From: Actinomycetota bacterium
GTDB lineage: Bacteria; Actinomycetota; Acidimicrobiia; IMCC26256; PALSA-610
Length of the DNA stretch: 5,195 bases
Assembly: GCA_005779345.1 (NCBI GenBank)
Contig: SXJQ01000279.1
Span: 1-5,195 of the forward strand
Reading direction: 5' to 3'
Both the position numbers and the translations under genes were made by a program. The notes under the pieces were generated by a model. That model worked only from the letters and a program-made list of their open reading frames with translations, did not search any database and was not told where the DNA came from. This document shows, in pieces, positions 1 through 5,195 of the stretch; the stretch's first letter is position 1; every line of letters starts with the position of its first letter.

Positions 1-192
1 CCGAGCGTCGATCTCACCGTGCACCTCGCCGCCCTGCCGACGGGGAGTTGGATCCTGAACCACAACCGCGCGCACTACGCGGGCGATGGCTACGCGTCGG
101 CGGAGTCCGCGCTCTGGGATCCGCACGGCGACGACGGCCCCACGCTGCTCGCCTGGGCGACGCAGATCATGTTCTTCACCCGGTTCGACTGA
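1..192 (+). CDS. Acyl-CoA thioesterase-like protein, C-terminal fragment
   Basis: The open frame enters from the left edge and ends at TGA 190-192, giving 63 residues of the C-terminus of a longer protein; the start is outside the window. The visible part reads like the last strands of the second hotdog domain of TesB/thioesterase-like (4HBT_3) proteins: a 'VDLTVHL' strand, a 'P-x-G-x-W' turn, a Gly-Tyr strand followed by Ala-Leu-Trp-Asp-Pro-x-Gly, and a final hydrophobic strand 'LLAWATQIMFF'. Family members hydrolyse acyl-CoA to free fatty acid and CoA in the cytosol. The catalytic residues of the N-terminal part cannot be checked here. It converges on the lipoprotein gene, with only 40 nt between the two stop codons and no convincing terminator. 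Family call is by pattern recognition; exact substrate unknown. Confidence 0.72.
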   Translation, partial: PSVDLTVHLAALPTGSWILNHNRAHYAGDGYASAESALWDPHGDDGPTLLAWATQIMFFTRFD

Positions 193-232
193 TCACCAGC
201 GCCCCAGGAACGATCGTCGCGTCGTCAGGCGA

Positions 233-1936
233 TCAGCAGGTCGTCGGGGTGAGGGCGTAGTTCTCGGTACCAGACCCGGCTTGTCCGGCGACCGATCCGC
301 TCCCGGTGCCGACCATCGTGCCCGGCTTCCCCGGTCCGTCGGGGAGTGAGATTTCGTACGTGCCCTCGTAGTGCGACGAGAACATCCCATCGAAGACGTA
401 CGTGCCCGAGAGCCCGCCGCTCAACTGCATCGCCCCGATCTCACCCGTGAGGGTGAAGGGCGCCATCACGTCGCAGACGACCTGGTCGATCTTCCAATCC
501 TGGAGTCCGCCGACGACGCGGTAGGCGGCCGGCTTCGCGGTCGAGTACCTCACGTCGGCCTTGCCGACACCCCGCCGAGATCGAGACTCGTAGTGCACCG
601 TGCCGGTCTTGTCCTCCTCGTCGGGCGCCGTGTAGGTCGAGTCGGCGTCGGCCGGTACCGGCGACCCGTCGGGCTCGACCGACGCACCGCCCGCGGTCAG
701 GGTCGCCGTCACGTTGCCACCCGTCGGCTTGCCGTCGACCTTGCTCCGAGGTTCGGCGCGCACATCGACCACCGCAGCGGGCTCGAGGCCCTCCGGTCCG
801 TCCGAAGGCGTGACCTTCAACTCGACGCATCGACCCGAACTCCAACCGCTTTCCGCGGCGCGGACCACGAACTGTTCCACCATCGCGGCGAAGAGCGCCG
901 ACATCATGACGGCCATGTTCACGACTGGCGCCGTGACGGTGCCGCCCGACCGATTGAAGGCGAACGTCGACGTGCCCGACGTGCGCGCGGATGTGAAGTC
1001 GAGGTATTGGCCTTTCGCGTTCGCGAACTCGGCCCACTCGGTGCGCGTCTTCGCGTCGACGTTCGCGACCTTCGCGTTGTCGTCGACCTGGCCGTCGAGT
1101 TCCAGGTCGATCTTCGCGTTCGAACCCGTCTGGCCCTTGCTCGTGTGGATGTCGATACGGACCTTCGCGTCGAAGCGCCCGTCGGGGTCGGGGCATGGAT
1201 GCACGATCAGCGAGGCGGTGAACTTCACCGCAACACCGTCTTGGTCGCCGTCGAACTCGAGCGCGACCGACGACTCTTCGAGTGAGCCACCGATCTTCGC
1301 GCCCTTGGCGACCTCGGCGGTCTCGTTCTCTCCGGGCTTGGCGGTGTTGCTGGCCGTGACCACCGGCTCGGCCATCATCCCGAGCCCCATCATCCCCATC
1401 ATGAGACCGACCGCACCGGTGCCCGCCGCGCTCGTGGCGTCGGCCTGGCCCGGGCGAGCAATGCGGCCGCGACCGAACACACTCTCCAGTTCGCCGGCTT
1501 CGAGCGCGGGCCCGATCGCGTCGACTCCCGCCCGGATCGGGTCCCATGCACCGTCGAGCGCGCGCTCGGTCGCGGCGGCGTCGCCGACCGCCGACTCCAA
1601 TCCACTCGCGCGAGCGAGCTCGAGTTCGAAGCGCCGCGAGACCTCGCCGAGCACCGCGAGTTGGTCGTTCGGTTCCAGCGCGAGGACCTCGCTCACGACG
1701 GCCTCGACGACGGCGCCCTGCACGTCGCCGTCCTTGGTGGCCGCGGCGATTGCCTCGTCGGTGATCTTGCCGTCGGCGATCAAGACTGCCGGTACGCCGC
1801 TGGCGCGGGTCGTCTCGCTCGGGCCGTCAGCGGCATCGTCGGACGAACCACCGCACGCAGCGCCGAACAACGCGAGCGCGACCAGTCCCGCGGTGTATCT
1901 GCTCGTTCGACGGCGAGGAGCGCACGTGGTTCTCAT
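233..1936 (-). CDS. Large secreted lipoprotein with Ig-like region, function unknown
   Basis: A 567-residue protein that I do not recognise as a named family. I chose ATG 1936 because it puts a classic lipoprotein signal at the N-terminus: basic n-region (residues 1-13), hydrophobic core 'AGLVALALF', then Gly-Ala-Ala-Cys with Cys28 as the predicted lipidated residue, followed by a Gly/Ser/Asp-rich linker. An in-frame GTG at 2008 would bury that signal and overlap the Fic gene, so it is unlikely. Residues about 50-155 look helical and acidic; 178-189 is a Met/Gly-rich hydrophobic stretch; 215-330 is beta-rich; 335-362 is a second hydrophobic helix-like segment; about 370-465 resembles a bacterial Ig-like fold ('STYTAP' and a closing beta strand); 488-567 is a beta-rich tail bounded by Cys488 and the C-terminal Cys567, possibly disulfide-linked. 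Likely anchored on the outer face of the membrane. It lies 52 nt downstream of the Fic gene on the same strand and may be cotranscribed. No strong Shine-Dalgarno is visible. Confidence 0.8.
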   Translation of the reverse strand: MRTTCAPRRRTSRYTAGLVALALFGAACGGSSDDAADGPSETTRASGVPAVLIADGKITDEAIAAATKDGDVQGAVVEAVVSEVLALEPNDQLAVLGEVSRRFELELARASGLESAVGDAAATERALDGAWDPIRAGVDAIGPALEAGELESVFGRGRIARPGQADATSAAGTGAVGLMMGMMGLGMMAEPVVTASNTAKPGENETAEVAKGAKIGGSLEESSVALEFDGDQDGVAVKFTASLIVHPCPDPDGRFDAKVRIDIHTSKGQTGSNAKIDLELDGQVDDNAKVANVDAKTRTEWAEFANAKGQYLDFTSARTSGTSTFAFNRSGGTVTAPVVNMAVMMSALFAAMVEQFVVRAAESGWSSGRCVELKVTPSDGPEGLEPAAVVDVRAEPRSKVDGKPTGGNVTATLTAGGASVEPDGSPVPADADSTYTAPDEEDKTGTVHYESRSRRGVGKADVRYSTAKPAAYRVVGGLQDWKIDQVVCDVMAPFTLTGEIGAMQLSGGLSGTYVFDGMFSSHYEGTYEISLPDGPGKPGTMVGTGSGSVAGQAGSGTENYALTPTTC

Positions 1937-1988
1937 GAGGGGAGTCTCGCACCCGCGCGGCCTCGGGCTCTGCACCCGGTTCGACCGA

Positions 1989-3191
1989 TCACCGCCGACG
2001 AGACCCACGCGCGGCCGTCGAAGGGGCGGTCCCGAGGGTGTGCTCGAAACCGTCGAGAAGCTCGAACAGCGCGTTGCTCATCCACTCTCGGCCGCGGCGT
2101 CGACCGACCCGTACGGGTACGAGAACGCTCGCGGCTTCGAGCGAGTTGAGCGCGCCGCGCGCCGCGGCGGCAGTCACGCCGTGCAGGACGGCCACGCCAT
2201 CGGCGCTGACGATGGGGTGGGTGGGGAGCCCGAGGATGATCTTGCGCGCAACGGAGTCGGCGCGTGGGGATCCGGCGCGGTCCAAGAGCGCGGCGAGAAG
2301 TTGGTCGATGTCTGCCGACAACCGACCGGTGGCCGCAGCGGCGGTCGTGGTCGTGTCGGCGAACGCGCCGATCCAATCGTCGGTGCGGCCCTCGCGAAAG
2401 TCCGTGAGCCCGGCGATATAGCGGCGAGCATTGGTGGCGAGCACGACGCTGATCGGTGGCACGAGGCGCGCCGCGGTGCCACGTCTTCGCAGGATGACGT
2501 GGATGAGACACCGGCCGGCGCGGCCATTGCCGTCGCCGAACGGGTGGATGGTCTCGAACTGGGCGTGTGCGATCGCGGCCTGTGCGACTGCCGGGAGATC
2601 GTCGAGGTTTGCGAATGCTATGAGGTCGTCGAGCAGCTCGGGCACGCGTTCGGCCGGAGGTGGGACGAAGGCGGCGTCGCGCGGGCTCGTGCCGCGGCCA
2701 CCGATCCAGTTCTGATCGGTGCGCGCGATGCCGGCGAAGCGCTCCTCGGAGGTGCCTTCGAGGAGCACGCGATGGATGTCGAGCAGGTCGGCCAGACGGA
2801 GTCGCCGACCTCCCGTGCCGATCGCGACGGCACGCTCCATCGCACGCACGTTGCCGAGGACGGCGCGAGCGGTGCGGTCGGCGGCGACCGGTTCGTGGGC
2901 CGCGAGAGCGAGTCGCTTGTTCGACGCGCGCAAGCCCTCGATGAACGACGAGCCGAGCGCCTCGGCTCGGAGGAGCGGCGCGGCCAGCGCCTCGAGGTCG
3001 TGCGCCGACCGTGACGACTGGAGCCCTGTCAGCGCGGCGGTGGCCCGCGCGACCGCGTCGGCGGCGCTTCCCGACAGCGGGCGGTCCCACTCCGCGATCG
3101 GGTCGGGCACGAACGCTTGGAACCAGAACGGCTGCCGATCCCGAGGCCCGTAGCCGCTGCCTTCCCAGAGAACATCGACGAGCTCGGGCAC
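1989..3191 (-). CDS. Fic-family protein (class II, self-inhibited AMP-transferase type)
   Basis: Fic proteins transfer AMP (or another nucleotide moiety) from NTPs to hydroxyl groups on target proteins. Numbering from the longer TTG start at 3227 (412 residues), the signature H-P-F-G-D-G-N-G-R-A-G-R is at 228-239, with catalytic His228 and metal-binding Asp232. The Ser-x-x-x-Glu-Gly inhibitory motif is at 93-98 (Ser93, Glu97, Gly98), upstream of the Fic core, which is the class II arrangement where Glu competes for NTP gamma-phosphate binding. An N-terminal Fic_N-like region (about 20-100) and a C-terminal winged-helix-like segment (about 320-395) flank the core. I prefer GTG 3191 (residue 13 of the long form; 400 residues) because GGAAGGA lies 9 nt upstream of it, while the TTG sits at the predicted transcription start. 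All motif residues are intact, so it is probably active. The target is unknown; the gene stands divergent to the methyltransferase operon and upstream of the lipoprotein gene. Confidence 0.9.
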   Translation of the reverse strand: MPELVDVLWEGSGYGPRDRQPFWFQAFVPDPIAEWDRPLSGSAADAVARATAALTGLQSSRSAHDLEALAAPLLRAEALGSSFIEGLRASNKRLALAAHEPVAADRTARAVLGNVRAMERAVAIGTGGRRLRLADLLDIHRVLLEGTSEERFAGIARTDQNWIGGRGTSPRDAAFVPPPAERVPELLDDLIAFANLDDLPAVAQAAIAHAQFETIHPFGDGNGRAGRCLIHVILRRRGTAARLVPPISVVLATNARRYIAGLTDFREGRTDDWIGAFADTTTTAAAATGRLSADIDQLLAALLDRAGSPRADSVARKIILGLPTHPIVSADGVAVLHGVTAAAARGALNSLEAASVLVPVRVGRRRGREWMSNALFELLDGFEHTLGTAPSTAARGSRRR

Positions 3192-3231
3192 TGGAACGCA
3201 TCCTTCCGTTTCGCCGCTGTAACGCAAAGAT

Positions 3232-3260
3232 AATCTAACATCTTTTCGTAAGGCTATCCC
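3232..3260 (-). promoter_or_regulatory. Candidate promoter for the Fic gene
   Basis: On the minus strand TAGATT (plus 3232-3237) matches 4 of 6 bases of the -10 consensus, and GGGATA (plus 3255-3260) is a weak -35 at 17-bp spacing. Transcription would start near 3226, which favours GTG 3191 over TTG 3227 as the Fic start. The local AT-richness is striking against the high-GC surroundings. An inverted repeat AAAGAT (3226-3231) / ATCTTT (3240-3245) with an 8-nt spacer straddles the -10 and could be an operator. Prediction only. Confidence 0.4.
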
Positions 3261-3264
3261 GGAT
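3256..3264. repeat. ATCC-C-GGAT palindromic site, copy 1
   Basis: A 9-bp near-perfect palindrome (4-bp arms around a central C) overlapping the weak -35 of the predicted Fic promoter. The same site, on the other strand, recurs exactly 100 bp away at 3356-3364. The pair may be operator half-sites or paired operators for one regulator controlling both divergent genes; no regulator gene is in the window. Confidence 0.35.
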
Positions 3265-3338
3265 TGCGGCCCGGTTCGGCGGAATGACGTCGCCTACGTA
3301 CCCGGGGCCCGCTCGGTGAAGTGAATTCAAGAGATTCC

Positions 3339-3367
3339 TTGACAAAGGGAAGTCGATCCGGGATTCT
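3339..3367 (+). promoter_or_regulatory. Candidate promoter of the methyltransferase-tusA-dsrE operon
   Basis: A perfect TTGACA -35 at 3339-3344 is followed after 17 bp by GATTCT (3362-3367), a weak -10 that keeps the important A at position 2 and T at position 6. Transcription would begin around 3374, leaving a short leader of about 20 nt before ATG 3397. An inverted repeat TCAAG (3327-3331) / CTTGA (3338-3342) overlaps the -35, and the ATCC-G-GGAT palindrome overlaps the -10 edge, so the promoter may be repressed by a bound regulator. Confidence 0.5.
3356..3364. repeat. ATCC-G-GGAT palindromic site, copy 2
   Basis: Second copy of the 9-bp palindrome, inverted relative to the copy at 3256-3264, covering the end of the spacer and the first three bases of the -10 of the operon promoter. 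Placement over a core promoter element fits an operator, but a 9-bp match is short and this remains a suggestion. Confidence 0.35.
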
Positions 3368-3396
3368 GCACGTGAGAGTCGAGGGGGGACGCTTCG

Positions 3397-4176
3397 ATGA
3401 CCGACGATCTCATGGTCGACCCGGCGGTGCTGCGCGAACAGGTCCGCGACAAGTACCGCGAGGTCGCGGCCGAACCGCAGCGCACGTTCCACTTCCACAC
3501 GGGCCGTCCGCTCGCGGCGCGCCTCGGGTACGAGTCGGCCGCGGTCGATGCGCTGCCCGACCGTGCGGTCGAGTCGTTCGCCGGGGTCGGCAACCCGTTC
3601 GCGTTGCGGTCTCTGGCAGCCGGCGAGCGTGTTGTCGATGTCGGGTCGGGTGCCGGATTCGACTCGTTCATCGCCGCGGGACAGGTCGGCCCCACCGGGC
3701 AGGTCGTCGGGGTCGACATGACCACCGAGATGCTCGACAAGTCGCGCGACACCGTCGCGATGCTCGGTCTCGACCATGTGGCGTTCCGCGAGGGTTACGC
3801 CGAACAACTTCCCGTCGACGATGGCTGGGCCGACGTCGTGATCTCCAACGGCGTGATCAACCTCTGCGCTGACAAGCGCGCCGTGTTCGACGAGATCCGC
3901 CGCGTGCTGCGCCCGGGTGGCGTGTTGCAGTTCGCCGACATCGCGAACGGCCGACCGGTGCCCACCGAGGCGATGCGCGACATCGACCTGTGGACCGGCT
4001 GAATCGCAGGTGGGCTGCCCCGTGCGGGCTGGCAGAAGATGCTCGAGGACTCCGGCTTCGTCGAGGTCGGCATCGGCGACGCGGTCGACACGTTCGGCGG
4101 CGCGCGCGGTGAAGAGCAGGCCCGGAACTTCGAGGTCTACGGCTACGCGTTCCTCGCTCGGCGCGCCGATGGCTGA
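3397..4176 (+). CDS. ArsM-like SAM-dependent methyltransferase, predicted selenoprotein (Sec202 at TGA 4000-4002)
   Basis: A class I SAM methyltransferase resembling arsenite methyltransferase (ArsM), cytosolic, 259 residues when TGA 4000-4002 is read as selenocysteine. Motif I is V-D-V-G-S-G-A-G-F at 80-88; the SAM ribose acid is Asp107 in G-V-D-M-T; the post-motif 'ISNGVINL' is at 149-156 and 'LRPGG' follows. ATG 3397 has a strong Shine-Dalgarno, GGGGGA at 3384-3389, 7 nt upstream. The frame stops at TGA after 'DIDLWTG', but continues without shift as I-A-G-G-L-P-R-A-G-W and on to TGA 4174-4176, giving the normal family C-terminus ('MLEDSGFVEVGIG', 'FEVYGYAFLARR'). In ArsM the residue at the TGA is the conserved Cys of Cys-Ile/Val-Ala-Gly. 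The other two arsenite-binding Cys of ArsM are replaced by Val64 (GVGNP) and Gly152 (SNGVIN), so the substrate may not be arsenite. Cys157 is nearby. The extended end overlaps the next gene by 8 nt, fitting a genuine frame. Alternatives: point-mutated pseudogene or sequence error. Confidence 0.85.
4000..4035 (+). promoter_or_regulatory. Candidate bacterial SECIS element (recoded UGA plus downstream hairpin)
   Basis: The recoded UGA (4000-4002) is followed by a hairpin inside the coding sequence. Fold A: CUGC (4015-4018) pairs with GCAG (4032-4035) and CCC (4019-4021) with GGG (4026-4028), leaving a three-base bulge CUG (4029-4031) and loop GUGC (4022-4025). Fold B: GCCC (4017-4020) pairs with GGGC (4026-4029), loop CGUGC, with a U-U mismatch just below. 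In both, G4022 is within the first two loop bases and the loop starts 18-19 nt after the UGA, inside the 16-37 nt range reported for bacterial SECIS elements that recruit SelB. The fold was drawn by eye, without energy calculation. Confidence 0.65.
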
Positions 4177-4399
4177 GCACGAGTTCGACGCCGGCACCCG
4201 CGGCTGCAACGAGGGGCTGGCGCGCACGTTCCGCGAGCAGCTGAGTGCGGTCCCGCCCGGCGACACCTTGCGTTTCGTCGTCAGCGATCCGGTCGCCCGG
4301 GTCGAGATCCCAGCGTTGGCGCGCCTGCTCGGCCATCGCGTCCTATCGGTCGCCGAAGACGGAGACCGAATCACCATCACCGTGGAGGCCACACCATGA
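4169..4399 (+). CDS. TusA/SirA-like small sulfur-carrier protein
   Basis: A 76-residue protein of TusA-family length and pattern. Phe6-Asp7-Ala-Gly-Thr-Arg-Gly-Cys13 lines up with the family's L-D-x-R-G-x-x-C start, then a helix, 'PPGDTLRFVVSDPVA', 'VEIPALARLLGH' (matching the family's D-I-P...GH element) and a closing strand 'RITITVE'. TusA proteins carry persulfide sulfur on the Cys and pass it to partners, for example in tRNA thiolation, molybdenum cofactor supply or sulfur oxidation. Here the usual Cys-Pro-x-Pro is Cys-Asn-Glu-Gly, so the Cys is kept but both Pro are lost. Its ATG overlaps the end of the methyltransferase frame by 8 nt (ATGGCTGA) and has no Shine-Dalgarno of its own, so its translation probably depends on ribosomes that have passed the recoded UGA. 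It ends in ATGA, overlapping the next start. Specific role unknown. Confidence 0.85.
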   Translation: MAEHEFDAGTRGCNEGLARTFREQLSAVPPGDTLRFVVSDPVARVEIPALARLLGHRVLSVAEDGDRITITVEATP

Positions 4400-4761
4400 C
4401 CAAGAAGCTGCTGTTCAACTGCTCCCACGGCGCCGACGACGCCGAGCGCGCGACGCTGCCCTTCGTCGCCGCGAACATCGCGGCGATCGCCGGCCAAGAT
4501 GTCGCCGTGCTCTGCACGATCGACGCAGTGTGGCTCGGTACGACCGGCGGTGTCGACGACATCGCCGCTCCGGGCTACCCGGTCCTCGCCGACGTCTACG
4601 GCGAGTTCGTCGCGAACGGCGGCGAGGTCTGGTTGTGCGCCGCCTGCGTGAAGCCGCGCAACATCGAGGAAGCGCAACTCGCGTCGGGAGCGAAGATCAT
4701 CGGCGCGGCCGCGGTCATCGAAGAACTGTCGAACGGCGCGCAGGCGATCGCCTTCGCATAG
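4396..4761 (+). CDS. DsrE-like family protein
   Basis: A 121-residue cytosolic protein with the DsrE/DsrF-like alpha-beta pattern: first strand 'KKLLFNCSHG' (3-12), a helix 'FVAANIAAIAG', second strand 'DVAVLCTIDAVWL' (35-47), and the family's active-site-like strand-loop 'GGEVWLCAACVKPRNI' with Cys81 and Cys84, followed by 'GAKIIGAAAVIEEL'. DsrE-type proteins (TusD, DsrE) accept or hand on persulfide sulfur through such a Cys, often with a TusA-type partner, which is what the gene order shows. Start ATG 4396 overlaps the TusA-like stop (ATGA) and has GGAGG at 4384-4388, 7 nt upstream. It is the last gene of the operon; its 3' 47 nt overlap the convergent transporter gene. Cys9 and Cys40 are further candidates for thiol chemistry. 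Family call is solid; substrate and partner are inferred. Confidence 0.9.
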   Translation: MTKKLLFNCSHGADDAERATLPFVAANIAAIAGQDVAVLCTIDAVWLGTTGGVDDIAAPGYPVLADVYGEFVANGGEVWLCAACVKPRNIEEAQLASGAKIIGAAAVIEELSNGAQAIAFA

Positions 4762-5195
4762 TCCGCGGGGCGCGGTCGCCGCGGCCGGTCGTGAGCAACC
4801 AGACGGCGACGACGATCGCGACGACGCCCGACACCGTGAGCGGGAGTTCACCGGTGCCGCTCCACGCGAGCCCCGACCAGAGCCCCGCGACGAGGACGCC
4901 GAGCCCGGTGGTCGCGCCGTGCACGCCGAGTGCCCAGGTGCGCTGTTCGTCGTCGACGACGTTGCTGATCCACGCGCGGCCGACGCCGTCGGTGAGTGCC
5001 GTGAACGCGCCGTAGAGCGGGAGCAACATCCAGACTGCGGTGGTACTGGTCGCGCGACCGAGGCCGAGGTACGTCGCGCCGAACACGACGAGACCGGCGG
5101 CGAACACGCGGCGCGGTGCGATGCGGTCGGCGAGCTTGCCGGCGGGATACCCGAGCGCGGCGTACACCGCGTTGTAGGCGACGTACACGAGGACG
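4715..5195 (-). CDS. MFS transporter, C-terminal part
   Basis: The frame is open from the right edge to TGA at 4715-4717, giving 159 residues; the N-terminal half and start lie outside the window. Major facilitator proteins move small solutes or drugs across the inner membrane, usually by proton antiport. Visible are the end of one membrane segment, a motif-A copy 'GYPAGKLADRIAPRR' (fragment residues about 15-29), then four hydrophobic segments at about 30-46, 52-68, 85-108 and 116-135, and a basic cytoplasmic tail. Four segments after motif A means this is the second-half copy between TM8 and TM9. The stretch 'YGAFTALTDGVGRAWISN' resembles a subgroup of MFS efflux proteins. The GTG at 5188 is internal because the frame continues upstream in register. 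Its 3' end overlaps the DsrE-like gene tail to tail by 47 nt. Substrate unknown. Confidence 0.85.
   Translation of the reverse strand, partial: VLVYVAYNAVYAALGYPAGKLADRIAPRRVFAAGLVVFGATYLGLGRATSTTAVWMLLPLYGAFTALTDGVGRAWISNVVDDEQRTWALGVHGATTGLGVLVAGLWSGLAWSGTGELPLTVSGVVAIVVAVWLLTTGRGDRAPRTMRRRSPARRSTVLR

Noticed and set aside
212..234. Possible terminator hairpin GATCGTC / GGCGATC between the thioesterase and lipoprotein genes
   Set aside because: Seven pairs including a G-U wobble, 9-nt loop, no T-tract on either strand; too weak to call.
1937..2008. GTG 2008 as the lipoprotein start
   Set aside because: It would add 24 residues before the signal peptide and overlap the Fic stop; ATG 1936 places the n-region and lipobox correctly.
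714..3014. Long plus-strand open frame of 766 codons opposite the lipoprotein and Fic genes
   Set aside because: It is antisense to two genes with clear signatures (lipobox, Fic motif), is Ser/Ala/Arg-rich, and has no recognisable motif.
3397..4002. A 201-residue methyltransferase ending at TGA 4002 as the true gene product
   Set aside because: The frame continues uninterrupted into the expected C-terminal helix-strand region and stops inside an 8-nt overlap with the next gene; stopping at 4002 would leave 166 nt of protein-like sequence unexplained.
4000..4002. Genome-wide reassignment of UGA to Gly, Trp or another amino acid
   Set aside because: TGA is used as a normal stop by the thioesterase, lipoprotein, Fic, TusA-like and MFS genes in this same window.
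4763..4784. CCGCGG...CCGCGG inverted repeat after the DsrE-like stop as a terminator
   Set aside because: It lies inside the transporter coding sequence, has no T-run, and such GC palindromes are common at this base composition.
3235..4851. Long open frame on the minus strand opposite the operon
   Set aside because: It lies antisense to three well-supported genes, has Arg/Asp/Val-rich low-complexity composition typical of GC-rich shadow frames, and shows no recognisable domain.

Overview
High-GC bacterial DNA with strong G/C preference at third codon positions, a twin-Arg-free lipoprotein signal peptide of actinobacterial style and GTG starts. It looks like a high-GC actinobacterium, possibly an Acidimicrobiia-type lineage; that placement is an impression from protein style, not a measured result.

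Layout, left to right: the last 63 codons of an acyl-CoA thioesterase-like gene (1-192, +); a large secreted lipoprotein with an Ig-like region (233-1936, -); a Fic-family AMP/UMP-transferase-type protein with its built-in inhibitory motif (1989-3191, -); a divergent AT-richer promoter region (3192-3396); a tight three-gene + strand operon (3397-4761); and the C-terminal part of an MFS transporter (4715-5195, -) running off the right edge and converging on the operon.

The operon is the interesting part. Its first gene is an ArsM-like SAM methyltransferase interrupted by one in-frame TGA at 4000-4002. Reading through it continues, with no frameshift, into 57 more codons that complete the expected C-terminus of the family. 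The TGA falls exactly where ArsM-type enzymes carry a conserved Cys (the Cys-Ile/Val-Ala-Gly motif), and a GC-rich hairpin with a G at the start of its apical loop lies 18-19 nt downstream, as expected for a bacterial SECIS element. I therefore annotate one 259-residue selenoprotein (Sec202), not a truncated 201-residue protein. Its extended end overlaps the start of a small TusA-like sulfur carrier by 8 nt, which in turn overlaps a DsrE-like protein by 4 nt (ATGA). A Sec methyltransferase translationally coupled to two persulfide-handling-type proteins suggests a pathway acting on sulfur, selenium or a metalloid. The other two Cys of the ArsM arsenite-binding triad are missing (Val64, Gly152), so simple arsenite methylation is doubtful.

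The left-hand genes (thioesterase, lipoprotein, Fic) show no evident functional tie to the operon beyond the Fic gene sharing the divergent promoter region, where two copies of an ATCC-S-GGAT palindrome sit exactly 100 bp apart.
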